Origin: CAZYFH01 sp965197395
Lineage (GTDB): Bacteria; Acidobacteriota; Vicinamibacteria; Vicinamibacterales; UBA8438
NCBI GenBank assembly: GCA_965197395.1
Contig: CBDANB010000006.1
Span: 1-64,000 of the forward strand
DNA: 64,000 nucleotides
Direction of reading: 5' to 3'
The notes below the pieces were generated by a model, which saw only the letters and a list, made by a program, of their open reading frames with translations, did not search any database and had not been told where the DNA came from. The translations under genes and the position numbers were made by a program. Of the stretch, positions 43,880 to 51,306 are shown in pieces; position 1 is the stretch's first letter; the number at the start of each line of letters is the position of its first letter.

Positions 43880-45364
43880 ATGCAATCGTCGATGTTCAAC
43901 ACGCGTGTCCCGTTGCCAGGCCGCGACGAGACGTTCCTCCTGAACACGCTGACCGACGCGCGGCTGCTCGTGTCGAACGACGTCGTGGCCCTCCTCGACC
44001 GCGCCGCGCCGAGCGAAGGAAGCGAGGTGGCGAACCGGGCGGAACCCCGCGTCCCGTCTCCACTCGAGAGCGGCGATCGGGAGACGCTCGAGGAGCTGGC
44101 GAGCCACGGGTTCATCGTCGAGAGCCGGGACACGGAGCGCGCGGCGGTCGACGGCTACTTCCGGAAGGCGCACGAAGACACGAGCATGCTGGAGGTCACG
44201 GTGCTGACGACGCTCCAGTGCAACTTCGCGTGCGACTACTGTATCCAGGGCGATCACGGCGATTACAACAAGCATGCAAAGAAGATGTCCCTCGACACCG
44301 CGCGCCGAACGTGCGACTGGGTGGAGCAACGCCTCGACGAGGTCAATCCGGAAACGTTCATGCTCCGATTCTTCGGCGGCGAGCCGCTCCTGAATCTCCC
44401 GGTGCTCTACGAGATATCCGAGCACTTGTGGAACATGACCCGCGCCCGGGGGGTCAAGATGTCCATTAGCATCGTCACGAACGGCCTCTTGCTTACACCG
44501 GAGGTGGTCGACCGCCTCGAACCGTTCGGGCTCGGAGGCTTCAAGGTCACCCTCGACGGTGATCAAGCGGCGCACGATCGGATGCGGCCGCTGCGCGGCG
44601 GGCAGGGCACGTTCGACAAGATCATCGACAACGTGCGTCAGGTCGCACACCGGTATCCGATCGCGATCGGCGGCAACTTCGACGAATCGACCGTCGACTC
44701 CTTCCCTGCGCTCCTCGACTTCCTCAAGGAACAGGATTTCGCCGACTCGCTCGTGAAGGTCTCCTTCAAACCGGTCATTCGGGAGCCGGCGGCGGCTGGC
44801 GGCGTTATTCCGCTGACCGCGGTGGACGCTGGGGTCATCCCGCTGACCGCCGTGGACGCCGGCGGGAAACCTCTTGGGGGCGCGTGCATGACGGCGGCCG
44901 GCGCCGGGCACGGCGCCTCGTTGTGTGACACGTGCGGCCTCGCCGACGAGAAGTGGTCGTTCCTCCGCGAAGAAACGAAGAAGCGAGGCTTCTACACGCC
45001 CGACGGCCTCCAGATGGGACCGTGCGAGATCCATCGGCTGCACTCGTACACCGTCGACCCCGACGGCTCGCTCTACGCCTGCCCGGGATTCGCGAGCGAC
45101 ACTCACCGATCGGTGGGACACATCGACGGACGAACCGATCCCGGACGCTCTGCCGCGGCCAGGACCTTCGACGTGGTCGACGCATGGCGGGCCTGTGGCG
45201 ATTGCTCGTTCATTCCGGTCTGTGCCGGCGGCTGCAGCGTCGCCGCAGAGTCGGAGCTAGGGGGAATCGACAAGCCGTCCTGCCACAAGAGCGTCATGGA
45301 ATCGGCGCTCACATCGCTGGCATACGAGGCCGCCGGGGTTTCGGCGCCGCCGGCAAGCCCGTGA
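43880..45364 (+). CDS. Radical SAM/SPASM peptide maturase
   Basis: 494 residues from ATG 43880 (GGGAGA upstream; the open frame extends earlier but without a good start). Residues 1-100 (NTRVPLPGRDETFLLNTLTDARLLVSNDVVALLD) look like the N-terminal module of peptide maturases that may bind a leader. The radical SAM cluster motif is C-x3-C-x2-C at residues 114-121 (QCNFACDYCIQG), followed by RFFGGEPLLN and VTNGLLL. The SPASM region carries CEIHRLHSYTVDPDGSLYACPGF, CGDCSFIPVCAGGC and a last Cys, enough for two auxiliary iron-sulfur clusters. An 11-residue unit (VIPLTAVDAG plus G) is repeated in tandem just before SPASM. Two tiny peptide genes follow directly, so it very likely cross-links or otherwise modifies them. 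Confidence 0.9.
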   Translation: MQSSMFNTRVPLPGRDETFLLNTLTDARLLVSNDVVALLDRAAPSEGSEVANRAEPRVPSPLESGDRETLEELASHGFIVESRDTERAAVDGYFRKAHEDTSMLEVTVLTTLQCNFACDYCIQGDHGDYNKHAKKMSLDTARRTCDWVEQRLDEVNPETFMLRFFGGEPLLNLPVLYEISEHLWNMTRARGVKMSISIVTNGLLLTPEVVDRLEPFGLGGFKVTLDGDQAAHDRMRPLRGGQGTFDKIIDNVRQVAHRYPIAIGGNFDESTVDSFPALLDFLKEQDFADSLVKVSFKPVIREPAAAGGVIPLTAVDAGVIPLTAVDAGGKPLGGACMTAAGAGHGASLCDTCGLADEKWSFLREETKKRGFYTPDGLQMGPCEIHRLHSYTVDPDGSLYACPGFASDTHRSVGHIDGRTDPGRSAAARTFDVVDAWRACGDCSFIPVCAGGCSVAAESELGGIDKPSCHKSVMESALTSLAYEAAGVSAPPASP

Positions 45365-45402
45365 ATCGTTTGACCGTGAGCTGCTGGGGAGGAGTGATGC
45401 AT

Positions 45403-45507
45403 ATGCACGTGACCGCCGTAGCGACCGGAGAACCGAGGGCGAGCCCGACGCTGAAAACTGCCCGCGCCTCACCGCGGGTCAAGGATCACACGTCAACCAC
45501 GAATTGA
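45403..45507 (+). CDS. Possible third small peptide gene
   Basis: 34-residue frame from ATG 45403, preceded by an excellent Shine-Dalgarno (GGGGAGGAG, eight bases upstream). A second ATG at 45397 is too close to it. The peptide is MHVTAVATGEPRASPTLKTA then RASPRVKDHTSTTN. Its end contains S-P-x3-D as in the two clear precursors, but lacks their hydrophobic residues and final Lys. It sits 38 bp after the maturase stop, before precursor 1. Could be a leader, a degenerate precursor or a chance frame. Confidence 0.35.
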   Translation: MHVTAVATGEPRASPTLKTARASPRVKDHTSTTN

Positions 45508-45520
45508 TGAGGAGAACATC

Positions 45521-45622
45521 ATGCGAAAGAAGCTTCCGAAGAAGCGGCCGAAGCCAGCGACCACCACGGCGGGCAACGTCAGCCCGTGGCTGGTCGACGT
45601 TCCGCTCGATCACATGAAGTAA
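45521..45622 (+). CDS. Putative RiPP precursor peptide 1
   Basis: 33-residue peptide from ATG 45521 with GAGGAG seven bases upstream. The N-terminal half is highly basic (MRKKLPKKRPKPATTTAGNV), like a leader, and the C-terminal 13 residues SPWLVDVPLDHMK look like a core. This tail aligns without gaps to the tail of precursor 2 (CPLFIDDFWVANK): same positions for S/C, P, a hydrophobic run, D and the final K. Aromatic Trp and His are candidates for radical SAM cross-linking. It directly follows the radical SAM/SPASM gene. Gene too short for routine gene finders; existence inferred from ribosome site, context and the shared tail. Confidence 0.72.
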   Translation: MRKKLPKKRPKPATTTAGNVSPWLVDVPLDHMK

Positions 45623-45668
45623 GACACACCACACATCGAAAACGACCGATACACAGAATGAGGAACCA

Positions 45669-45773
45669 ATGACAATCAAAGTGCTGAAAAAGGGAACCCC
45701 GACCGAGAACGCGAAGCCACAGAGCATCTTCTGCCCGTTGTTCATCGATGACTTCTGGGTTGCCAACAAGTAG
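45669..45773 (+). CDS. Putative RiPP precursor peptide 2
   Basis: 34-residue peptide from ATG 45669, with GAGGA about six bases upstream, 46 bp after precursor 1. The first 18 residues (MTIKVLKKGTPTENAKPQ) are lysine-rich like a leader, and the tail CPLFIDDFWVANK parallels that of precursor 1. It holds one cysteine, two Phe and one Trp; Phe-Ile-Asp and Trp-Val-Ala resemble the three-residue aromatic cross-link sites of triceptide-type RiPPs, but this is only resemblance. The next gene (binding protein) starts 22 bp later. Confidence 0.75.
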   Translation: MTIKVLKKGTPTENAKPQSIFCPLFIDDFWVANK

Positions 45774-45795
45774 GCTCGACGACGTGAGGTCCCTC

Positions 45796-47355
45796 ATGTC
45801 GAGACGGACCTGCGAACCACCGACGGGCGCACGACGGCAGGCCTCCGGAGCCGTCGTGTGCCTGTACGGTGCGCTGCTGGCGTGGGTGGCGGTATCGGCG
45901 AGCTGCAACTCGGCTGCGGCCGTCGACCCGTCGGACCCGGTGGTGCTGTCGGTGGGTGTCGCCGGAAGTCCAGCTGGAATCCGGGTGGTCGCCGCCGCGT
46001 TGACCACCGAGAACCTCACGCGGAGCGGACCGGACGGCCGCCACCTCCCGCGGCTCGCCACGACGTGGACGCACAACGAGCGGACGCTCAGGATGCAGCT
46101 GCGGTCCGACGTCACGTTTCACGACGGCACCCCTCTCACGGCCGAGATAGTCAAGCAGCGCCTCGACGCAGCACGGTTCGACGCACGAGAGCTCCCGGGC
46201 CTTCCGATGTTGCGCGACATCGACACGATCACGGTCGAGGCGCCTGACACCATGTCCGTTCATCTCTCCCGAACGTCGGCTCTGGTCCTCGATGACCTTG
46301 CCAACATCTCCATGCGACTGGAGTCGGACGATCCGGGCTGGATCGGCACCGGCCCGTTCGCGCTCGAAGAGTTCGGACCCGAGCTGACCCGACTGACCGC
46401 CAACCCGAGTTATCACGGCGGGCGACCCCTGATCGACGTGGTCGAGATCCGAGACTTTCCGACGACGCGTAACGCCTGGGCGGCGATGATGAGGGGCGAG
46501 ATCGATTTTCTTTTCGACGTCCCGGAAGAAACGCGCGAGTTCGTCGAAGCCGAATCCAACTTCCGCCTCTTCACCAGCGACCGGCCCTATGCGTATGCGG
46601 TCATCTTCAACGCCGACATACCGGCGTTCCGCGACGCTCGGGTCCGGATCGCGCTCAATCACGCCGTCGACAGGGGCGCCGTCATCGAACGCGGTCTCCG
46701 GGGATACGGGCGCCCGTCATCGGGGATCTGGGGACCCCACTGGCTCTACGGCGCGGACCGCGTCTACCGGGCCGACCCGCGACTCGCAAATCAACTGCTG
46801 AACGAGACCGGCCACCCGATGCCCGCGACGGAGTCGACGGACCGGCACCAAATGCCGAGCCGTCTGCGGTTCAGCTGCCTCGTCCCGGAGGGCGCGCCGC
46901 TCGAGCGGATCGCGCTCATGGTCCAGAAGCAGCTCTACGACATCGGGGTCGACATGGCTCTGGAACCGGTGTCGATTCTCGAGCTTCAGAGCCGACTCGG
47001 GAACGGCGACTACGACGCCGCGCTCGCACCGCACAATACCGGGCGCGCGCTCTCGCGGCTGTTCGCTTACTGGGATCCGGAGAGCACCGGGTCCGACGGC
47101 GTCCTCGGACCGTCCGCCTACCCGCACCTCGGTCCCGTGTTCGCTGGACTTCGGGAGGCGCTCTCCGAGGATGCGCGGAAACAGGCCGCGGGCGAGCTGC
47201 AGCGTGTCTTCTACGACGACCCGCCGGCCATCTTCCTCGCGACGCGTCAGGCCGGACGCGCGGTGAGCCGACGGTTCGAGGTTCCCGACGACGAAGGCGA
47301 CATCCTGGAGACGCTCTGGCGCTGGCGCCCGGCCAGTGAAGACTCCGCGGAATGA
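45796..47355 (+). CDS. ABC-type oligopeptide/nickel-family substrate-binding lipoprotein (orphan)
   Basis: 519 residues from ATG 45796. The signal ends in a lipobox (LLAWVAVSASC, Cys at 37), so the mature protein is tethered in the periplasm. The fold is SBP family 5: TTENLTRSGPDGRHLPRLATTW, LRMQLRSDVTFHDGTPLTAE (signature), WIGTGPFALEEFGPELTRLTANPSYHGG, VRIALNHAVDRGAVIERGL and VQKQLYDIGVDM. No permease or ATPase genes are near. Directly after two peptide genes and overlapping a sensor kinase (ATGA), it is best explained as a peptide receptor or chaperone for the mature product, which is inference. Confidence 0.9.
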   Translation: MSRRTCEPPTGARRQASGAVVCLYGALLAWVAVSASCNSAAAVDPSDPVVLSVGVAGSPAGIRVVAAALTTENLTRSGPDGRHLPRLATTWTHNERTLRMQLRSDVTFHDGTPLTAEIVKQRLDAARFDARELPGLPMLRDIDTITVEAPDTMSVHLSRTSALVLDDLANISMRLESDDPGWIGTGPFALEEFGPELTRLTANPSYHGGRPLIDVVEIRDFPTTRNAWAAMMRGEIDFLFDVPEETREFVEAESNFRLFTSDRPYAYAVIFNADIPAFRDARVRIALNHAVDRGAVIERGLRGYGRPSSGIWGPHWLYGADRVYRADPRLANQLLNETGHPMPATESTDRHQMPSRLRFSCLVPEGAPLERIALMVQKQLYDIGVDMALEPVSILELQSRLGNGDYDAALAPHNTGRALSRLFAYWDPESTGSDGVLGPSAYPHLGPVFAGLREALSEDARKQAAGELQRVFYDDPPAIFLATRQAGRAVSRRFEVPDDEGDILETLWRWRPASEDSAE

Positions 47356-49157
47356 AGTCGAAGATCACGGCGCGGTTCGTGATGCTCATCGTGACCGCGG
47401 CGGTCGCCCCGCTCGCGGTCTATGGCGCCGTCTCGATCTCCTCACTGCGAAGTGGAAGCCGTCAGGCCGTCATCGACGGCAACCTCAACGTGGCACGCCA
47501 GGCCGCCGCGCGCGTCGACCTGTATATGGGATCGAACATCCGAATCCTGCACTCCCTGGCAGCCGAGCTGCGTCAGACACGGCTGCGCGACTGGCAGGTC
47601 GACCGCGTGCTCAAGAACTACGTGCTCGACTTCCCCGAGTTCCGGGAGATCACGCTGTTCGACGCCCTTGGTCAGGTCCTCGCCACGAGCCGCGTCGGCA
47701 CGCCCGGGGTCCGAGTGCCGAACGACGCGCCGCCGGGGACCGAGGCGCACCTGGAACCTGTCACGGTGGACAACGACTTCCTGCCGACGACCACCGTCAC
47801 CATTCGGTCCCGCCAACCCAATCGAGCAGACACCTGGCTCGTCGGCGAGGTGAGCCTCGAGGAGCTCTGGCGGATGGTCAATGGCATCCGGGTTGGGAGC
47901 GAGGGCTTTGCCGCCCTCGTTGCCGAGAACGGCCAGCTCATCGCGCACGGCAACCCGGACAAGCGCGCGCGCGTGGCCGCCGGTGACGATCTCAGCACGC
48001 ACGAGCTCGTCGCGAGGATCGAGGCGTGGCGAAGTCCCGAGGGCTACTTCGAGCTGGAGCGCGCGCCTGCGCGGGCCGAGGCGTCGCCTATGTTCGGTTC
48101 CGAGTACCCGGACTCCATGGGGCGCCTGCTGCTTGCCGTCGCCGCGCCGGTCCAGGGCACCGGGTGGATCGTGTTCGTCGAGCAACCGACGAGTGAGGCG
48201 TACCAGCTCGCCAACCGGATCCAGCTCGAGCTGTTCGGCATCATCTCGCTTGCGCTGCTGGCGACGGTCGGTATCGGCTACTACTGGGGCCGATCGTTCA
48301 TCCGTCCGATTCGCGCACTGATGCGCGGCACCCGATCCATCGCCGCCGGCCGACTCGACGAGCGCGTCAGCATCGCCGGCACCGACGAATTCCACCAACT
48401 CGGGGAGGCCTTCAACGGCATGGCCGACAAGCTGGTGGAGCTGCAGGAAGACGTGCGAAAACAGGAGCGGCAGGCGATGTTCGGCCGCGTTGCCGCCGGT
48501 CTGGTGCACGACATCTCACACCCGATCCAGAACATCGGCAACAGCTGCAAGCTCATCGTCAAGCTGTTCGATGATGCCGAGTATCGGGACACGTTTCGTC
48601 GCACCGTCGATCGGGAATTCGCGACTATCAAGCGCGTTATCGAGGACCTACGCAACCTGGCCCGACCGATGCCCCTCGAGCACTTTCCGGTCGATGTCAA
48701 CCGCTCGGTGGGCGATGCGCTTGAGTCTATTCAACCGCTGGCAGAGTCGGCCGGAGTCACACTCGACGCCACCTTGAGCATCGAGAGCCCATACGTCATC
48801 GGCGATATGTTCGCGCTCGGCCGCGTCTATCGCAATCTCCTGCTCAACGCGATCGAGGCGACGTCGCCGGGTGGCGCGGTGACCATTGCCACCGAAATCC
48901 GTCGCGAGACCGTCCGCGTCAGCATCGCGGACACCGGACTGGGCATTGCGCCAGAGCGTCTGGTGGCGATCTTCGAAGACTTCAGCACGACCAAGCGGCG
49001 CGGTCTCGGGCTGGGACTCGCGATCTCGAAGAAGATCGTCGAGCAGCTCGACGGCACGATCGCCGTGGACAGCGAAGTAGGCGAGGGGACCACGTTCGCG
49101 CTCGAGTTTCCACAGACGGCGAGGCGCCCATTTCCGGCCGCGGTCCTCGCCAGCTAG
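47352..49157 (+). CDS. Sensor histidine kinase with extracellular sensor and HAMP domain
   Basis: 601 residues. An N-terminal membrane helix (FVMLIVTAAVAPLAVYGAV) is followed by a large periplasmic region (about 30-290) of the double-Cache type. Then come a second helix (IISLALLATVGIGYYWG), HAMP (RSFIRPIRALMRGTRSIAAGRLDERV) and a short coiled coil. The phospho-acceptor is His 386 in LVHDISHPIQNIGN. The ATPase has N box LLLNAIEATSPGG, G1 ADTGLGIAPE, F box FEDFSTTK and G2 GLGLGLAISKKI. Start ATG 47352 overlaps the binding-protein stop (ATGA). It probably senses the ligand of that protein and phosphorylates the NtrC-type regulator upstream. Confidence 0.93.
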   Translation: MKSKITARFVMLIVTAAVAPLAVYGAVSISSLRSGSRQAVIDGNLNVARQAAARVDLYMGSNIRILHSLAAELRQTRLRDWQVDRVLKNYVLDFPEFREITLFDALGQVLATSRVGTPGVRVPNDAPPGTEAHLEPVTVDNDFLPTTTVTIRSRQPNRADTWLVGEVSLEELWRMVNGIRVGSEGFAALVAENGQLIAHGNPDKRARVAAGDDLSTHELVARIEAWRSPEGYFELERAPARAEASPMFGSEYPDSMGRLLLAVAAPVQGTGWIVFVEQPTSEAYQLANRIQLELFGIISLALLATVGIGYYWGRSFIRPIRALMRGTRSIAAGRLDERVSIAGTDEFHQLGEAFNGMADKLVELQEDVRKQERQAMFGRVAAGLVHDISHPIQNIGNSCKLIVKLFDDAEYRDTFRRTVDREFATIKRVIEDLRNLARPMPLEHFPVDVNRSVGDALESIQPLAESAGVTLDATLSIESPYVIGDMFALGRVYRNLLLNAIEATSPGGAVTIATEIRRETVRVSIADTGLGIAPERLVAIFEDFSTTKRRGLGLGLAISKKIVEQLDGTIAVDSEVGEGTTFALEFPQTARRPFPAAVLAS

Positions 49158-49171
49158 GAGAGGGGGGAACG

Positions 49172-49417
49172 GTGTATCGCAGACTCATCAAGACAGGTGA
49201 CGTCGATGTCGCGGAACAGAAGTACGCCGTGCGCTACTACGAGGCGCAGACGATTCACGGCGCACGCAGATTTTCGTCGGAAGTCATCCTGGGACCGGAG
49301 GACCGGGTGATCCTGGACGACGATTCCGTCAACGGGCTGGAGTCGAAGATCGCCTACCTCGTCGCCGCCTCCGTATACAGTCGGATGCTCGCGACGAGAC
49401 GTGCCGGCGTGACGTGA
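49172..49417 (+). CDS. Small conserved-looking protein at the end of the peptide operon
   Basis: 81 residues from GTG 49172, with GGAGAGGGGGG before it, 14 bp after the histidine-kinase stop. Sequence is mixed alpha/beta (AEQKYAVRYYEAQTIHGARRFSSEVILGPEDRVILDDDS) with no signal peptide, cysteine or known motif. Spacing and ribosome site indicate it is translated with the kinase. I do not recognise its family; it could be an accessory regulator. Confidence 0.65.
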   Translation: MYRRLIKTGDVDVAEQKYAVRYYEAQTIHGARRFSSEVILGPEDRVILDDDSVNGLESKIAYLVAASVYSRMLATRRAGVT

Positions 49418-49483
49418 CGATTTCGCGCCCGCGCCGCCCGGGACCAGAGCCCCGACGACGGCGCGGGACAGCCGCGGTACCGC

Positions 49484-49783
49484 CTACTTGCCAGGCAGCA
49501 CGGAGTCTTTGAGCTGTTTCGCGATACGGGCCTTGACGACGGTCTTGGCCGGAATCCTGATTGCTTCACCAGTTGCGGGATTGCGCCCCATCCGCGCGTT
49601 GCGCTTCTGGACGACCAGCTTTGTCATTCCCGGAAGCACGAATTCCCCACATCGCTTCAATTCTTTCTCCGAGAGCTGCTGAAGCTCATCGAAGAACTCC
49701 CTCGCTTGTGTGCGCTTGATATCGAAGCGCTCGGCGAAATGTGAGAAGAGCTCCGTCTTGCCCATTCTTCGGGCGTCGGCCAT
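49484..49783 (-). CDS. HU-family DNA-binding protein
   Basis: 99 residues. The DNA-bending arm signature is ARMGRNPATGEAIRIPAKTVVKARIAKQLKD at about 62-92, preceded by the helical dimerisation part (MGKTELFSHFAERFDIKRTQAREFFDELQQL). Slightly unlike typical HU in the long acidic helix, hinting at a specialised paralogue. Start ATG 49783 or 49765. Convergent with the peptide operon. Confidence 0.9.
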   Translation of the reverse strand: MADARRMGKTELFSHFAERFDIKRTQAREFFDELQQLSEKELKRCGEFVLPGMTKLVVQKRNARMGRNPATGEAIRIPAKTVVKARIAKQLKDSVLPGK

Positions 49784-49978
49784 CGGCGTCCCCCTGGCTC
49801 TGAGCGCGCTGAATGCACCCGCCGACTCGGCCGCGCGCGCGAACGACCGTAGCGGGGAAGAAAACCCTAATGAAAACGCGCCGTATGCTAGCGCGCGGGT
49901 ATGCCGGTGTCAATGACTCTGTCGAATCGCCCTCCGAGACGAACGGCGGTTCGGCGATCGCCTTGCTAGAATCACGCC

Positions 49979-50323
49979 ATGGCGGACTCTTTACCCGAGA
50001 CGATTCCGAACCCAAAGCCCGAGCGAGATTACGAGATCGCGATCCGGTGTCCGGAGTTTACCTCCGTCTGCCCCAAGACCGGTCTGCCGGACTTCGGGGA
50101 GATCGTCATCACGTATGTGCCGGATAAACGGTGCGTCGAATTGAAGGCGTTGAAGTACTACCTGACCGGCTTTCGCGATCGCGGCATTTATTACGAGCAG
50201 GTCACGAACCTGATCCTCGACGACCTGGTCGCCGCATGTGAACCCCGTCGGATGAGAGTTGTGGGGGCGTTCTCGGTTCGTGGCGGCATCAGCACCGAGG
50301 TCACGGCCACCTATGAACGATGA
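49979..50323 (+). CDS. queF: NADPH-dependent preQ0 reductase QueF
   Basis: Reduces 7-cyano-7-deazaguanine to 7-aminomethyl-7-deazaguanine in queuosine synthesis. 114 residues, the short unimodular type. The catalytic block FTSVCPKTGLPDFGEI carries the thioimide-forming Cys and the Asp; YVPDKRCVELKALKYYLTGFRDRGIYYEQVTN is the family NADPH/substrate helix. Followed after 3 bp by the Smr gene. Confidence 0.95.
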   Translation: MADSLPETIPNPKPERDYEIAIRCPEFTSVCPKTGLPDFGEIVITYVPDKRCVELKALKYYLTGFRDRGIYYEQVTNLILDDLVAACEPRRMRVVGAFSVRGGISTEVTATYER

Positions 50324-50326
50324 CCT

Positions 50327-50614
50327 GTGACCGATGACGACCGAAGCGCGCGGGTCGTGCCCATCGACGGCGTGCTCGATCTCCACGCCTTCTCACCCCG
50401 CGACGTGAAGTCCGTCGTCGACGAGTATGTCCGAGCCGCGGTCCAGGCCGGGGTGACCGAGGTCCGTCTCATCCATGGCCGAGGCACCGGAGTGCAGCGC
50501 GGCATCGTCCAGGCCGCGCTCGAACGCCATCCGCTCGTACGGGCGTTTGCCGACGCCCCCGAGTCTCATCTCGGGGCCACCGTCGCCATCCTCGAGCCCG
50601 GCGGACCGGAGTGA
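50327..50614 (+). CDS. Stand-alone Smr-domain protein
   Basis: 95 residues from GTG 50327. The Smr domain, the nuclease module found at the end of MutS2, is seen in VLDLHAFSPRDVKSVVDEYV (LDLH motif), VRLIHGRGTGVQRGIVQAAL (HGRGTG) and the ending LGATVAILEP. It would act as a small nicking endonuclease or nucleic-acid binder. Probably co-transcribed with queF and the nitroreductase. Confidence 0.88.
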   Translation: MTDDDRSARVVPIDGVLDLHAFSPRDVKSVVDEYVRAAVQAGVTEVRLIHGRGTGVQRGIVQAALERHPLVRAFADAPESHLGATVAILEPGGPE

Positions 50615-50623
50615 GGGTTGGAT

Positions 50624-51304
50624 ATGACGGAAGGCAGCCGCCAGGCGAGATTCGCCCCGTTGGAGGGGCATCGAACCTATCCGGAGCCTGAGATGCTCCG
50701 CAGGGCGGACGCGTTTGCCACCAGCATGCGCCGCCGTCGAACCGTTCGGCAGTTCTCGGAGCGCGCGGTCCCACGGGCGGTGATCGACCGCTGCGTGGAC
50801 GCGGCGGCCAGTGCACCGAGCGGCGCCAACCTGCAACCATGGCATTTCGTCGTCGTTAGCGACACGGCGGTCAAGCGGCGGATCCGTATCGCTGCGGAGA
50901 AGGCGGAGCGCGCGTTCTACGCCGAACGCGCCCCACGCGCATGGCTCGACGCACTGGCGCCGCTCGGCACCGACGACGACAAGCCGTATCTGGAGACCGC
51001 CCCGTATCTCATCGTCGTCTTCGCCGAGCCGTACCACGTGGAGCCGGGTGGACGTCGCGTCAAGCATTACTACGTCCCCGAATCGGTCGGGATCGCCACC
51101 GGCCTTCTGGTCGCCGCCGTCCACCAGGCCGGCCTGGTGTCGCTGGTTCACACACCGAGCCCGATGGGTTTCCTTGCCGAAGTGCTCGATCGGCCCACCA
51201 CCGAACGACCGTTTCTGATGCTCGTGGTCGGTCACCCACGCGACGACGCGGTCGTGCCGCGCATCACCAGGAAGCGGTTGACCGACGTCACGACGTACGT
51301 CTGA
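50624..51304 (+). CDS. Nitroreductase-family flavoprotein, iodotyrosine deiodinase-like
   Basis: 226 residues from ATG 50624 (TTG 50618 possible). FMN-binding MRRRRTVRQFSERAVPRAVIDRCV, SAPSGANLQPWHFVVVSD and SLVHTPSPMGFLAEVL are typical. The insertion EKAERAFYAERAPRAWLDALAPLGTDDDKPYLETAPYLIVVF corresponds to the active-site lid of IYD-type enzymes, which can reductively dehalogenate halotyrosines. True substrate unknown. Confidence 0.83.
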   Translation: MTEGSRQARFAPLEGHRTYPEPEMLRRADAFATSMRRRRTVRQFSERAVPRAVIDRCVDAAASAPSGANLQPWHFVVVSDTAVKRRIRIAAEKAERAFYAERAPRAWLDALAPLGTDDDKPYLETAPYLIVVFAEPYHVEPGGRRVKHYYVPESVGIATGLLVAAVHQAGLVSLVHTPSPMGFLAEVLDRPTTERPFLMLVVGHPRDDAVVPRITRKRLTDVTTYV

Positions 51305-51306
51305 AA

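Noticed and set aside
43463..45121. Long minus-strand open frame across the radical SAM gene
   Set aside because: It is antisense to a gene with full radical SAM/SPASM motifs, has no recognisable domain and no ribosome site; arises from high GC third positions.
45796..47355. Complete oligopeptide ABC importer
   Set aside because: No permease or ATPase genes adjacent; the binding protein stands alone next to a sensor kinase.
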